Shown here: one piece after another, positions 18,075 through 25,657 of the stretch
Layout: each line of letters starts with the position of its first letter
How positions within the stretch are numbered: the first letter of the stretch is position 1
NCBI GenBank assembly: GCA_035626515.1
Contig: DASPNM010000014.1
Coordinates: forward strand, 12,430-76,429
From: DASPNM01 sp035626515
GTDB taxonomy: Bacteria > Bacteroidota > Bacteroidia > Chitinophagales > Chitinophagaceae
DNA: 64,000 nt
Reading direction: 5' to 3'
Made by a program: the position numbers and the translations under genes
The notes under the pieces: model-generated
The model's input: the letters and a program-made list of their open reading frames with translations, nothing else
Told to the model about the DNA's origin: nothing
Databases searched by the model: none

Positions 18075-18497
18075 ATGGAATGGACTATGACGCTGCAAAA
18101 TATGCGGCAGGTGGCGGAAGAAGTATGGCACGCAGCGCGAGATCATCGGGTTTGGGCGCTGCATGGCTCAATGGGGGCAGGCAAGACGAGCTTTGTACAT
18201 GCGGTCTGCCGTTGGAAGCAGGTGAACGATACGGTGGGGAGTCCCACCTTCTCCATTATCAATGAATATGCATACGACCAAGGCGGGGCACAAAGAAAAA
18301 TCTATCACATCGATCTTTACCGGATCCGCGACGAAAGAGAAGCCGTAATGGCAGGTGTCGAGGATTGCCTGCACAGCGAAGAGTATTGCCTGGTCGAGTG
18401 GCCGGAAAAGGCCCCCGGGCTGTTCCCGCCGGACACGCTTCATATATATATTGACGTTGTAAATGAGGGCACAAGACGGGTTCGAATCGGCGAATAA
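18075..18497 (+). CDS. tsaE: tRNA threonylcarbamoyladenosine protein TsaE
   Basis: A 140-residue P-loop ATPase of the TsaE (YjeE) family, needed with TsaB and TsaD for the t6A37 modification of tRNAs reading ANN codons. The Walker A motif GSMGAGKTSF (about residues 31-40), the GSPTFSIINEY switch segment and the HIDLYRI motif are diagnostic. The C-terminal LVEWPEKAPGLFPPD block is also conserved. The first ATG is preferred by its position after the -7 box; a start four codons later is possible. It is followed after 33 bp by ald, a pairing common in Bacteroidota. Confidence 0.95.
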   Translation: MEWTMTLQNMRQVAEEVWHAARDHRVWALHGSMGAGKTSFVHAVCRWKQVNDTVGSPTFSIINEYAYDQGGAQRKIYHIDLYRIRDEREAVMAGVEDCLHSEEYCLVEWPEKAPGLFPPDTLHIYIDVVNEGTRRVRIGE

Positions 18498-18530
18498 TTA
18501 ACTATTTTTGATAAGCACCGAAAGCCCAGC

Positions 18531-19745
18531 ATGAGCCAGCAGAAGCCAAAGATCAGCACCTCTTTCAGTTACGAGACGCTGGAGGAAACGCTGGACATCA
18601 AGCCGAAAGGGGCGCAAATGCACATCGGCATTCCCCGCGAAATTGCCTTTCAGGAAAACAGGATCGCACTCACTCCCGACGCGGTCAGCGTGCTGGTGAG
18701 CAATGGCCATCAGGTGACTATCGAGCACAACGCAGGCGAGGCGGCTCATTTTCGTGACAAGGACTACAGCGAAGCGGGAGCCCGGATCGTTTACGAACGG
18801 GCCGAAGTGTTCAAGGCGCCGATTCTTGTCAAAAGCGGTCCGGTCGTGGATGAGGACCTGTCATTGTTGCAACTCAACCAGGTCATCGTTTCTCCGATTC
18901 ACCTCTCCCTTCTGAAGGTGGAGCTGCTCGAAAAGATGATGGAGAAAAAGATTACGGCCATCTCATTCGAAAATCTCAAAGACGACAGCGATTCTTACCC
19001 GATCGTGCGCAGCATGAGCGAGATTGCCGGCAGCGCGGTGATGCTGATCGCGGGTCAGTACCTCAGCTCGGCGAATCACGGAAAAGGCGTGTTGCTCGGC
19101 GGCATCTCCGGAATCGCGCCGACTAAAGTGCTTATCATCGGGGCGGGTATCGTGGGCGAGTACGCGGCACGCGCGGCCTTGGCGTTGGGGGCTTCGGTAA
19201 AAGTCTTTGACAACAGCGTGTACCGGCTGAAGCGCCTTCAGAATAATATCGGTCAGCGGCTCTGGACCTCGGTGATCGAACCGCGGATGCTTTCGAAGCA
19301 GCTTAAAACCTGCGAAGTGGCTGTCGGCGCGCTCGGTTCTGAAACTGGAAGAACGCCTCTGGTGGTCACGGAGGAAATGGTGAGCAACATGCGCCCGGGC
19401 TCGGTGATCATTGACGTGAGCATTGACCGGGGCGGATGTTTTGAAACTTCCGAGATCACGACCCATGAACATCCCGTATTCCTGAAATACGGGGTCATCC
19501 ATTATTGCGTTCCGAATATTCCGTCGGGTTTCGCGCGAACTGCCTCACAGGCCATCAGCAACGTGCTCATGCCGCTGCTCCTCGAGGCGGGAGACGAAGG
19601 CGGTTTTGAAAACCTTCTCTGGCACAAGATCCATCTGCGCAGCGGGATCTATCTCTTCAAAGGTGCGCTGACAAATTTTTATCTCAGCCAGCGGTTTGAT
19701 CTGAAATACACAGACCTTAACCTGCTCATTGCGAGCCAGCGCTGA
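18531..19745 (+). CDS. ald: alanine dehydrogenase
   Basis: A 404-residue enzyme of the alanine dehydrogenase/PNT family, which interconverts L-alanine with pyruvate and ammonia using NAD. The N-terminal catalytic half begins GIPREIAFQENRIALTPDAV and the NAD-binding half has VLIIGAGIVGEYAARAAL with the GxGxxG loop, then VIIDVSIDRGGCFETSE. Compared with the classic enzyme it has an N-terminal extension of about 30 residues (ISTSFSYETLEETLDIKPKG), as seen in other Bacteroidota homologues. It lies in a two-gene operon with tsaE. Confidence 0.9.
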   Translation: MSQQKPKISTSFSYETLEETLDIKPKGAQMHIGIPREIAFQENRIALTPDAVSVLVSNGHQVTIEHNAGEAAHFRDKDYSEAGARIVYERAEVFKAPILVKSGPVVDEDLSLLQLNQVIVSPIHLSLLKVELLEKMMEKKITAISFENLKDDSDSYPIVRSMSEIAGSAVMLIAGQYLSSANHGKGVLLGGISGIAPTKVLIIGAGIVGEYAARAALALGASVKVFDNSVYRLKRLQNNIGQRLWTSVIEPRMLSKQLKTCEVAVGALGSETGRTPLVVTEEMVSNMRPGSVIIDVSIDRGGCFETSEITTHEHPVFLKYGVIHYCVPNIPSGFARTASQAISNVLMPLLLEAGDEGGFENLLWHKIHLRSGIYLFKGALTNFYLSQRFDLKYTDLNLLIASQR

Positions 19746-19746
19746 A

Positions 19747-20376
19747 TCATTTCCATTTCGTGATGTCGATCTGTTCCCTGCAAAACCGGTATTCCTGGGG
19801 ATCGTTGGAGCTCACGATCACAAGACGGCCGCCGGAGTAGTCCGCGATTAGTTGGCCGTACATTTCCACGCCCGCGGCATCCAGGTTCGTGCAGGGCTCA
19901 TCGAGCAGTAATGCTTCGCTGTTGGAAAAAATCGCCTGCGCGAGCTTGACGCGCTGTTTCATACCCGACGAAAAATGGCGGATCTGCTTTGTTGCAGCGT
20001 TTTCCAGGCCGATACGCTGGATGATGGTTTCACCGGTAATGCCCGGAAGAAATGATTTGAAGCCCTGGTGAAATTCCAGGAACTCCCGAAGGGTCATCTC
20101 CTCTACCAGCTCCAGGTAGGGCGCGCAAAGAGACACGAAACGATAAACTCCCGCCGGGTCGGTTGCTTCATCGCTGCCGTTCAAAGCGAAGCGGATCCGG
20201 CCTTCGTTCAGCGTAAGGGCTCCGCTCAAAATCTGCAGCAGCGTGCTTTTTCCGGACCCATTCGGACCCACGATCGCACAGGGAACGGAAGGCCGAAACT
20301 CGTAGCTCAGGCGCCGGAAGATCCATTCGCGATTGAACCTTTTTCCAGCCTCAGTCAAAGATATCGTCATCCCCAT
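19747..20376 (-). CDS. ABC transporter ATP-binding protein
   Basis: An ABC ATPase of about 209 residues with Walker A GPNGSGKST, signature FSSGMKQRVKLAQA and Walker B ALLLDEPCTNLD. The start is placed at an ATG inside the end of lpxA (an ATG two codons later is equally plausible); an upstream in-frame start would overlap lpxA further and add sequence unlike the family. It resembles CcmA-type single ATPases, but no permease is adjacent, so the substrate is unknown. The 26-bp overlap with lpxA implies co-translation and co-transcription. Confidence 0.85.
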   Translation of the reverse strand: MGMTISLTEAGKRFNREWIFRRLSYEFRPSVPCAIVGPNGSGKSTLLQILSGALTLNEGRIRFALNGSDEATDPAGVYRFVSLCAPYLELVEEMTLREFLEFHQGFKSFLPGITGETIIQRIGLENAATKQIRHFSSGMKQRVKLAQAIFSNSEALLLDEPCTNLDAAGVEMYGQLIADYSGGRLVIVSSNDPQEYRFCREQIDITKWK

Positions 20377-21163
20377 TTTGTTTGCTGAAACGCTTGATGA
20401 TACCGCGCTTCGAACTCCGGATGAATTGAATGATCTCATCTCTTTCGTCGCTCACTGAAAATTCTTCTTCGAGATATTCTACCGCCTGCGAAATGTTGAG
20501 CCCTTTGCCGTAGAGTACGCGGTAGATTTCGAGAATATGATTGATCTTTTCCAGCGTGAATCCGCGACGCTTGAGCCCGATTGAATTTACCCCGGCATAA
20601 GAGAGAGGATTCCGCGCCGCCTTGATGTAGGGGGGAACGTCTTTTCCCACCAGCGAGCCGCCGCTCAGCATGGAATGCCGGCCGATGGAGACGAACTGGT
20701 GAACCGCGCACATGCCCCCAAGAATGGCCCAATCGCCAATTGTTACATGACCCGCGATCTGTGTGTTGTTGCTGATGATGCAGTTGTCGCCCACGATGCA
20801 GTCGTGCGCCAGGTGGCAGTAGGCCATGAGAAAGCAGTTTTTTCCCACTACCGTTTTTTCTTTTTCGCGGGTGCCGCGGTGGATGGTGACGAATTCGCGG
20901 ATGATGGTGTTGTCCCCGATCTCCGCGATCGAATATTCGCCCTTGTATTTAATATCCTGAGGAGCGCCGGCAATCACCGCGCCGGGAAAAATGCGGCAGT
21001 TCCGCCCGACCCTTGTACCGGGGAGAAGCGTCACATTGGAGCCGATCCACGTGCCTTCGCCTACTTCCACGTCCTGGTGGATTACCGTAAAAGGGTCCAC
21101 CTTTACGTCGCCGGCCAGCTTTGCCTTCGGGTGCACGTAGGTATGAGGATGGATCATGCTCAT
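20351..21163 (-). CDS. lpxA: UDP-N-acetylglucosamine acyltransferase LpxA
   Basis: A 270-residue hexapeptide-repeat protein that catalyses the first step of lipid A synthesis, O-acylation of UDP-GlcNAc from acyl-ACP. The left-handed beta-helix repeats run from VHPKAKLAGDVKVDPFTVIH through CHLAHDCIVGDNCIISN, the latter carrying the catalytic His in the FLMAYCHLAHDC segment. The C-terminal helical part includes KRRGFTLEKINHILEIYRVL. Length fits the family. In many Bacteroidota lpxA follows lpxD and the lpxC-fabZ fusion; here it starts its own transcript, divergent from the AraC-type gene. Confidence 0.96.
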   Translation of the reverse strand: MSMIHPHTYVHPKAKLAGDVKVDPFTVIHQDVEVGEGTWIGSNVTLLPGTRVGRNCRIFPGAVIAGAPQDIKYKGEYSIAEIGDNTIIREFVTIHRGTREKEKTVVGKNCFLMAYCHLAHDCIVGDNCIISNNTQIAGHVTIGDWAILGGMCAVHQFVSIGRHSMLSGGSLVGKDVPPYIKAARNPLSYAGVNSIGLKRRGFTLEKINHILEIYRVLYGKGLNISQAVEYLEEEFSVSDERDEIIQFIRSSKRGIIKRFSKQNGDDDIFD

Positions 21164-21183
21164 GGGGGGCTTCAGGAAACCAA

Positions 21184-21191
21184 CAAAGGTA
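21184..21191 (-). promoter_or_regulatory. -7 box (TACCTTTG) for lpxA
   Basis: Exact consensus on the minus strand, 20 bp upstream of the lpxA start. It is one of two outward-facing boxes in this intergenic region. Confidence 0.5.
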
Positions 21192-21262
21192 AACCTTATG
21201 GCTCATCGGTTGTTTCTTAATAGTCGCCCGACTTTGCTTAGCATAAATTGCAGCGCAGCCCG

Positions 21263-21270
21263 TACCTTTG
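21263..21270 (+). promoter_or_regulatory. -7 box (TACCTTTG) for the AraC-family gene
   Basis: Exact consensus 26 bp upstream of the regulator's ATG. The same octamer drives lpxA on the opposite strand. Confidence 0.5.
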
Positions 21271-21296
21271 CGCTCCGCTGAATTAGGAATTAATGT

Positions 21297-22235
21297 ATGC
21301 ACAACCCTCCTGACATACTGACACTGGCAAACAAGCAAAACTTGCTTGTCGATGACCTCGTCCTGTTGCAGGAACGACAGCAGCAGATTCCCGGCTCGGT
21401 ACATTATTCAATCAGACGTTACCAAAGAAATCCGCAGTGGAACTCTGAGGACCTCGGCATGATGGTCTATCATTACCAACCTTCCGGGCCGCGCGAAAAT
21501 TTTCTCGAGCTGCGGTTTTGCCTGAGCGGGAATGTTTACTGCCGCGAAAAGCAATCGGAATGCGACCGTTGCCGTTTCGGGTCCTCGGCTCAATGCGAAG
21601 AGCGGGTGGAGAGCCTCGACGTAGTGAGCTTCCGCTTTTCTCCCAAGCATCTCACGCAATTCGTGAAATCCCGGAAGGGAAGCACAGCAGTGAGTGATGA
21701 GATACTCAACTTCAGGCACCGTTCTTCCTTTACCAAAGTGCTGCCTGTATGCGGAAAGACCCGGCCGGTGCTCGAAGCGGTCCTGAATCACCACTACAGC
21801 GATACGCTGGAAAATATTTACATCAACGCGCAGACCCAGATGCTGCTTTTGTATACGCTGGACTGCCTTGTTGGAGAAAAGGAGATCGACCTGGTGAACT
21901 GCAAATTCCTCGCGAACGAAGCGGACCGGGATAAGATCGTTCGGGCGCGCGAGATCCTGCTGCAGCATATCGGCGAGCCGATCACGATTCGGGAGCTGAG
22001 TCGCAAGGTGGCGATCAATGAATGTTACCTGAAGAAAGGATTTAAGGAAATGTTTGGTACAACCATCTTCGATTTTTACCAAAGCCAGCGCATGGAACAC
22101 GCCAAGTACCTGCTCTACGAAAAAGGCCTCAGCGTGACGGAGGTTTCCCTGCTGCTGGGCTATTCCTCCATCTCGCATTTCTCCACCGCATTCAAAAAGC
22201 ATACGGGGCTGAAGCCTTGTGAACTGTTGCGATAG
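21297..22235 (+). CDS. AraC-family regulator with a cysteine cluster
   Basis: A 312-residue transcription factor. The C-terminal hundred residues form a two-helix-turn-helix AraC domain (ITIRELSRKVAINECYLKKG ... SVTEVSLLLGYSSISHFSTA). The N-terminal half resembles the PchR-like sensory domain and carries a compact cluster, Cys82-x6-Cys89-x2-Cys92-x7-Cys100, with Cys75 nearby. Four closely spaced cysteines could bind a metal or an Fe-S cluster; this is inference. Ferritin and a FecA-like receptor follow within 3 kb, so control of iron genes is a reasonable guess. It has its own -7 box. Confidence 0.88.
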   Translation: MHNPPDILTLANKQNLLVDDLVLLQERQQQIPGSVHYSIRRYQRNPQWNSEDLGMMVYHYQPSGPRENFLELRFCLSGNVYCREKQSECDRCRFGSSAQCEERVESLDVVSFRFSPKHLTQFVKSRKGSTAVSDEILNFRHRSSFTKVLPVCGKTRPVLEAVLNHHYSDTLENIYINAQTQMLLLYTLDCLVGEKEIDLVNCKFLANEADRDKIVRAREILLQHIGEPITIRELSRKVAINECYLKKGFKEMFGTTIFDFYQSQRMEHAKYLLYEKGLSVTEVSLLLGYSSISHFSTAFKKHTGLKPCELLR

Positions 22236-22544
22236 CTGATGAAGTCAGAAGTCGGAAGTCCGGGGCCGGAAGAAGTCGGAAGACCGAAGACCGATGTCGG
22301 AAGAAGCCGGAAGTCGGCAGACGGAAGAAGTCAGAAGAAGTCGGAAAAAGGCATTTCCTCCACAACCCACCCCTCAGATCCCACATCCCTCATCCCATGC
22401 TTCGACAAGCTCAGCATGACAAAAAAGGTTACATCGCCCACATCCCACATCTCACCGCGCACCCCCACCCCGCACTCCGCATCCCGTGCATTTGTTTAGA
22501 GTTTAGGGTGGAGGGTTCAGAGTTGTTCAACACCACATCCCATT
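22236..22544. repeat. repeat-rich gap with degenerate GTCGG/GAAGTCAGAAG units
   Basis: This 309-bp gap has no plausible gene. Its first 110 bp are degenerate tandem units built on GAAGTCGGAAG and GAAGACCGAAG. It then holds the palindromic CTTCGACAAGCTCAG element, CA-rich sequence with ATCCCACAT and ATCTCACC runs, and a TTTAGAGTTTAGGG telomere-like patch near 22495. Similar junk-like repeats recur at 38829-38901, 46452-46800 and 56780-57070. Confidence 0.7.
22396..22418. repeat. dispersed palindromic element, copy 1
   Basis: CATGCT and AGCATG form a perfect 6-bp stem around TCGACAAGCTC. A second copy at 46700-46722 keeps the core and keeps the stem despite two base changes. Confidence 0.7.
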
Positions 22545-23045
22545 TCACTTTCCCGTCCGGTAATTCATGATATCCCGGTCAAACAGATACAGCCCGCTCC
22601 GGTCATCGCCGATCATCTCAAGCTTGTCGTTCAGGGTGCGCGCCACGCGCTCTTCTTCGATCTGCTCGTTCACATACCACTGCAAAAAGTTGTGCGTCGC
22701 GTAGTCTTTTTCGGTGAGTGAGAGATTTACGAGGTCGTTGATGCTGTCGCTCACCCGCAGCTCGTGCTTCAGAAATTCTTCGAACATCCGGCGAAGCGAT
22801 TGAAAGGTCACCATCGGCTGTTCCAGTGCCGGCACCATGGCAAAGCCGCCCCGCTCATTGATGAAGCGGATCAGCTTCAGCATGTGGATGCGTTCCTCGT
22901 CCGATTGCTTGTAAAAAAAGTCGGTTACCCCCTGCAGCCCGGGTTGAATTTCAGCCCAGGAAGCCATGGCCAGATAGGCCTGGGACGATTCTGCTTCCAT
23001 AGCCACCTGTTTGTTGAGCGCTTCCTGCATCAGTTTGCCCAGCAT
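22545..23045 (-). CDS. ftnA: ferritin
   Basis: A 166-residue non-haem ferritin of the bacterial FtnA type, which stores iron as a ferric mineral in a 24-subunit shell. Ferroxidase-centre ligands are recognisable: Glu in EAESSQAYLAMASWAE, the DEERIHMLK block (E-x-x-H), and the C-terminal helix residues in LQWYVNEQIEEERVARTL. Length is normal. It is a single gene, convergent with the AraC regulator across a repeat-rich gap and divergent from the FecA-like receptor gene. No exact -7 box was found upstream. Confidence 0.95.
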   Translation of the reverse strand: MLGKLMQEALNKQVAMEAESSQAYLAMASWAEIQPGLQGVTDFFYKQSDEERIHMLKLIRFINERGGFAMVPALEQPMVTFQSLRRMFEEFLKHELRVSDSINDLVNLSLTEKDYATHNFLQWYVNEQIEEERVARTLNDKLEMIGDDRSGLYLFDRDIMNYRTGK

Positions 23046-23183
23046 AAAACGAAGTTTGATTGAAGATAATCAAATCCGCCGCAATATGTCCTGCGCCGGA
23101 TCACGCGATTTTTCCTGATCCCGTAAATCGTTTTTTCTCTTTCCGTAATAGCTCATTTCCTGCACCGCAGAGCTTTGCGGGCC

Positions 23184-25367
23184 ATGAAGAAAGTATCCAA
23201 ACCTCTTGAAAGGGCGGCGATCGCCCTGTTGCTTGTCTTAACGGCAGGTTCCGTCGCCGCACAGGATGACTCTGCTGCTGCCGTGCACAAATACCTCCCG
23301 GATATTACCGTTGTGGGACGGCACAGCAAAAGCGATTACCAGCAGATGCCCGAAGTGGTGGGCGTGAGCATCTACGCCGGAAAGAAAAATGCCCTGATCG
23401 TGCTGGACAATGTGCAGGGAAATGTGGTTACCAATAACATGCGGCAGGTGCTCGCAAAGGTGCCGGGCATCCATGTTTGGGAAAGCGATCCGAGCGGGAT
23501 ACAGATCGGTATTGCGGCCCGTGGCCTGAGCCCGAACCGGAGCTGGGAGTTTAATGTGCGACAGAACGGGTACGATATTGCCGCGGACCCGTTTGGGTAC
23601 CCGGAAGCCTACTATAACCCCCAATTACAGGCAGTGCAACGCATTGAGGTGGTACGCGGACACGGCTCCCTGCAGTACGGCCCGCAGTTCGGGGGACTGG
23701 TAAACTATATTCTTCGCAACGGGAGTGAGATCAACCTGCCTTTCGAGTTCGAAACACAACAGACGATCGGCAGCAACGGATTATTCAACAGCTACAATGC
23801 CCTCGGCGGAGAGCGAAAAAATTTTCATTACTATACTTTTTTTGACCATCGGAACGGCAACGGCTGGCGTGAGAACAGCCGGTATTATACCAACTCAGGG
23901 TTCGCCACATTTACTTACAAGCTGCACCCACGGCTTTCGCTTTCCGTGGAAATCATGCGCTACCAAATGCGCAGCCAGCAGCCGGGTGGTGCTACCGACT
24001 CCATGCTTTATGCGAACGCGCGAAAAAGCCTGCGCAGCCGCAATTGGTTTGACATCACCTGGACTACGCCGGCGCTGATCCTGAATTACCGGCTCAGCGA
24101 AAAAGCGAAGTGGAACACAAAGCTGTTTGCCACACTCGGCGACCGGAACAGCGTGGGCTTCCTGCAATCCATTACCGTGAAGGACAGTATCAATGCTTCC
24201 ACGCTCAACTACAATTCCAGGGAGGTGCTGATCGACAATTACAGAAACTACGGCATGGAAAGCCGGTTGCTGTTCGAATACGCAAAGCATACTTTTTCAG
24301 GAGGCATTCGGCTGTATACCGGCACCACGCATCGCCGTTCCGGTCGCGGCACTACGGGTACGGACTACGACTTTACCGTAACAGGCGGCTTTCAGCGCGA
24401 CATTGATTTCGATTCGCGCAACGCCGCGGTCTTTGCGGAGAATATTTTCCGTCTCACCAAAAAACTGATCATCGTTCCTGGCATTCGCTGGGAGTGGCTG
24501 GAAGGAGCTGCATCCGGGATCAACAATACGATAAACGGAGTTCCCCAGTACCTGCAGAACGTGCGCCGCAGCCGCGGCTTCCTGCTCATGGGTGCAGGAG
24601 CCGAATTCCATATTGGCAACACGGAGGTCTATGCCAACTTCACGCAGGCTTACCGCCCGATCCAGTTCGCTAACCTGCAGGCTCCGCCGACGACTGATGT
24701 CGTGGATCCCTACCTGGAGGACGCTAAAGGATACAACGCTGACCTGGGATACCGGGGCAAGCTGAAGGATTATCTGCAGTTTGATCTCAGCGGCTACTAC
24801 CTGAACTACGACAACCGCATCGGAACCGTCACTGTGAACGGCGTGCGCTTGATCACGAACGTCGGGGGAAGCATCAGCAGGGGAATTGAAGCTTATGTCG
24901 AGTTCAACCCGGCGCGCGCTTTCGGCCGTTCCCGTAAGGCAGACCTGATCGTATTTGGATCATATGCTTATACCCTTGCAAAATATGACAGCGATCACAA
25001 GGACGCGGCAACAAAAGGAAAACGCGTGGAGAATGCGCCGGAACATATCTTTCGCGGCGGTATATCGGCGGGGTACAAGTCCGCGCTCGTTACCCTGCAG
25101 CTGAGCTACGTAGGGGAAACATTCAGCGATGCAAACAACACCCTCTCTCCAGCCGCAAACGGAAATGTGGGCCTGATCCCATCGTATACCCTCACCGATC
25201 TGACCGCAAGCTACAAGCTGACAAAGATGGTTAACCTGAAAGCCGGCATCAACAATCTTTTCGACGTTCGCTATTTCACACGCCGGGCCGGAGGTTATCC
25301 CGGCCCGGGCGCGCTTGCCGGCGATGGCCGCACTGTTTTTCTCAGCGTCGGCGCGCGGATCCGCTGA
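23184..25367 (+). CDS. TonB-dependent receptor, FecA-like
   Basis: A 727-residue outer-membrane receptor. The chosen ATG gives the signal peptide MKKVSKPLERAAIALLLVL... ending at VAAQ; the TTG nine bases upstream is less likely. The plug region contains VVTNNMRQVLAKVPGIHVWE, AARGLSPNRSWEFNVRQNGY and RGHGSLQYGPQFGGLVNYIL, closely matching the FecA (ferric dicitrate) receptor pattern. The barrel ends YFTRRAGGYPGPGALAGDGR...SVGARIR. It should import a ferric chelate, powered by TonB-ExbBD encoded elsewhere. A box one base off consensus (GAGCTTTG) lies just upstream. No FecIR sigma/anti-sigma pair is adjacent, so the AraC protein may be the regulator. Confidence 0.92.
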   Translation: MKKVSKPLERAAIALLLVLTAGSVAAQDDSAAAVHKYLPDITVVGRHSKSDYQQMPEVVGVSIYAGKKNALIVLDNVQGNVVTNNMRQVLAKVPGIHVWESDPSGIQIGIAARGLSPNRSWEFNVRQNGYDIAADPFGYPEAYYNPQLQAVQRIEVVRGHGSLQYGPQFGGLVNYILRNGSEINLPFEFETQQTIGSNGLFNSYNALGGERKNFHYYTFFDHRNGNGWRENSRYYTNSGFATFTYKLHPRLSLSVEIMRYQMRSQQPGGATDSMLYANARKSLRSRNWFDITWTTPALILNYRLSEKAKWNTKLFATLGDRNSVGFLQSITVKDSINASTLNYNSREVLIDNYRNYGMESRLLFEYAKHTFSGGIRLYTGTTHRRSGRGTTGTDYDFTVTGGFQRDIDFDSRNAAVFAENIFRLTKKLIIVPGIRWEWLEGAASGINNTINGVPQYLQNVRRSRGFLLMGAGAEFHIGNTEVYANFTQAYRPIQFANLQAPPTTDVVDPYLEDAKGYNADLGYRGKLKDYLQFDLSGYYLNYDNRIGTVTVNGVRLITNVGGSISRGIEAYVEFNPARAFGRSRKADLIVFGSYAYTLAKYDSDHKDAATKGKRVENAPEHIFRGGISAGYKSALVTLQLSYVGETFSDANNTLSPAANGNVGLIPSYTLTDLTASYKLTKMVNLKAGINNLFDVRYFTRRAGGYPGPGALAGDGRTVFLSVGARIR

Positions 25368-25640
25368 TGAACCTGGGCGTTCAATCGGTGACTGACGCGA
25401 TTTCCCAGACGCCGCCGGCGATTCACCGGCGAAAAATGAAATGGGCATTATGAAGTAATATCATCGCGGCCCTACGTTTTTGGCTACCGCCCGGATAAAG
25501 TAAAAGTATCGACCAGCGCTGTTGCACTTCCCGTTGCATGTTTCAGCCAGGCCGAACTTTGAAATGTAACACGTCCTAACATCAATCCAAACCTGTTTTT
25601 CGGGGCTGCTTTTGCTTCTCATGCCGCTGCGTGATTTCCT

Positions 25641-25648
25641 TAACTTTG
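25641..25648 (+). promoter_or_regulatory. -7 box (TAACTTTG) that fixes the ileS start
   Basis: Exact consensus lying between an in-frame GTG (25631) and the ATG used (25658). Transcription starting after the box excludes the upstream GTG. The rest of the 290-bp gap before ileS shows only a small GC hairpin (25413-25431) without a T run. Confidence 0.55.
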
Positions 25649-25657
25649 CCCACTTTT

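Noticed and set aside
18479..18488. GGTTCGAATC, a tRNA T-loop-like sequence
   Set aside because: It is within the last codons of tsaE and no acceptor or anticodon stem surrounds it.
25413..25431. CGCCGG/CCGGCG hairpin after the FecA-like gene as a terminator
   Set aside because: The stem is only 6 bp and is followed by A residues rather than T on the plus strand.
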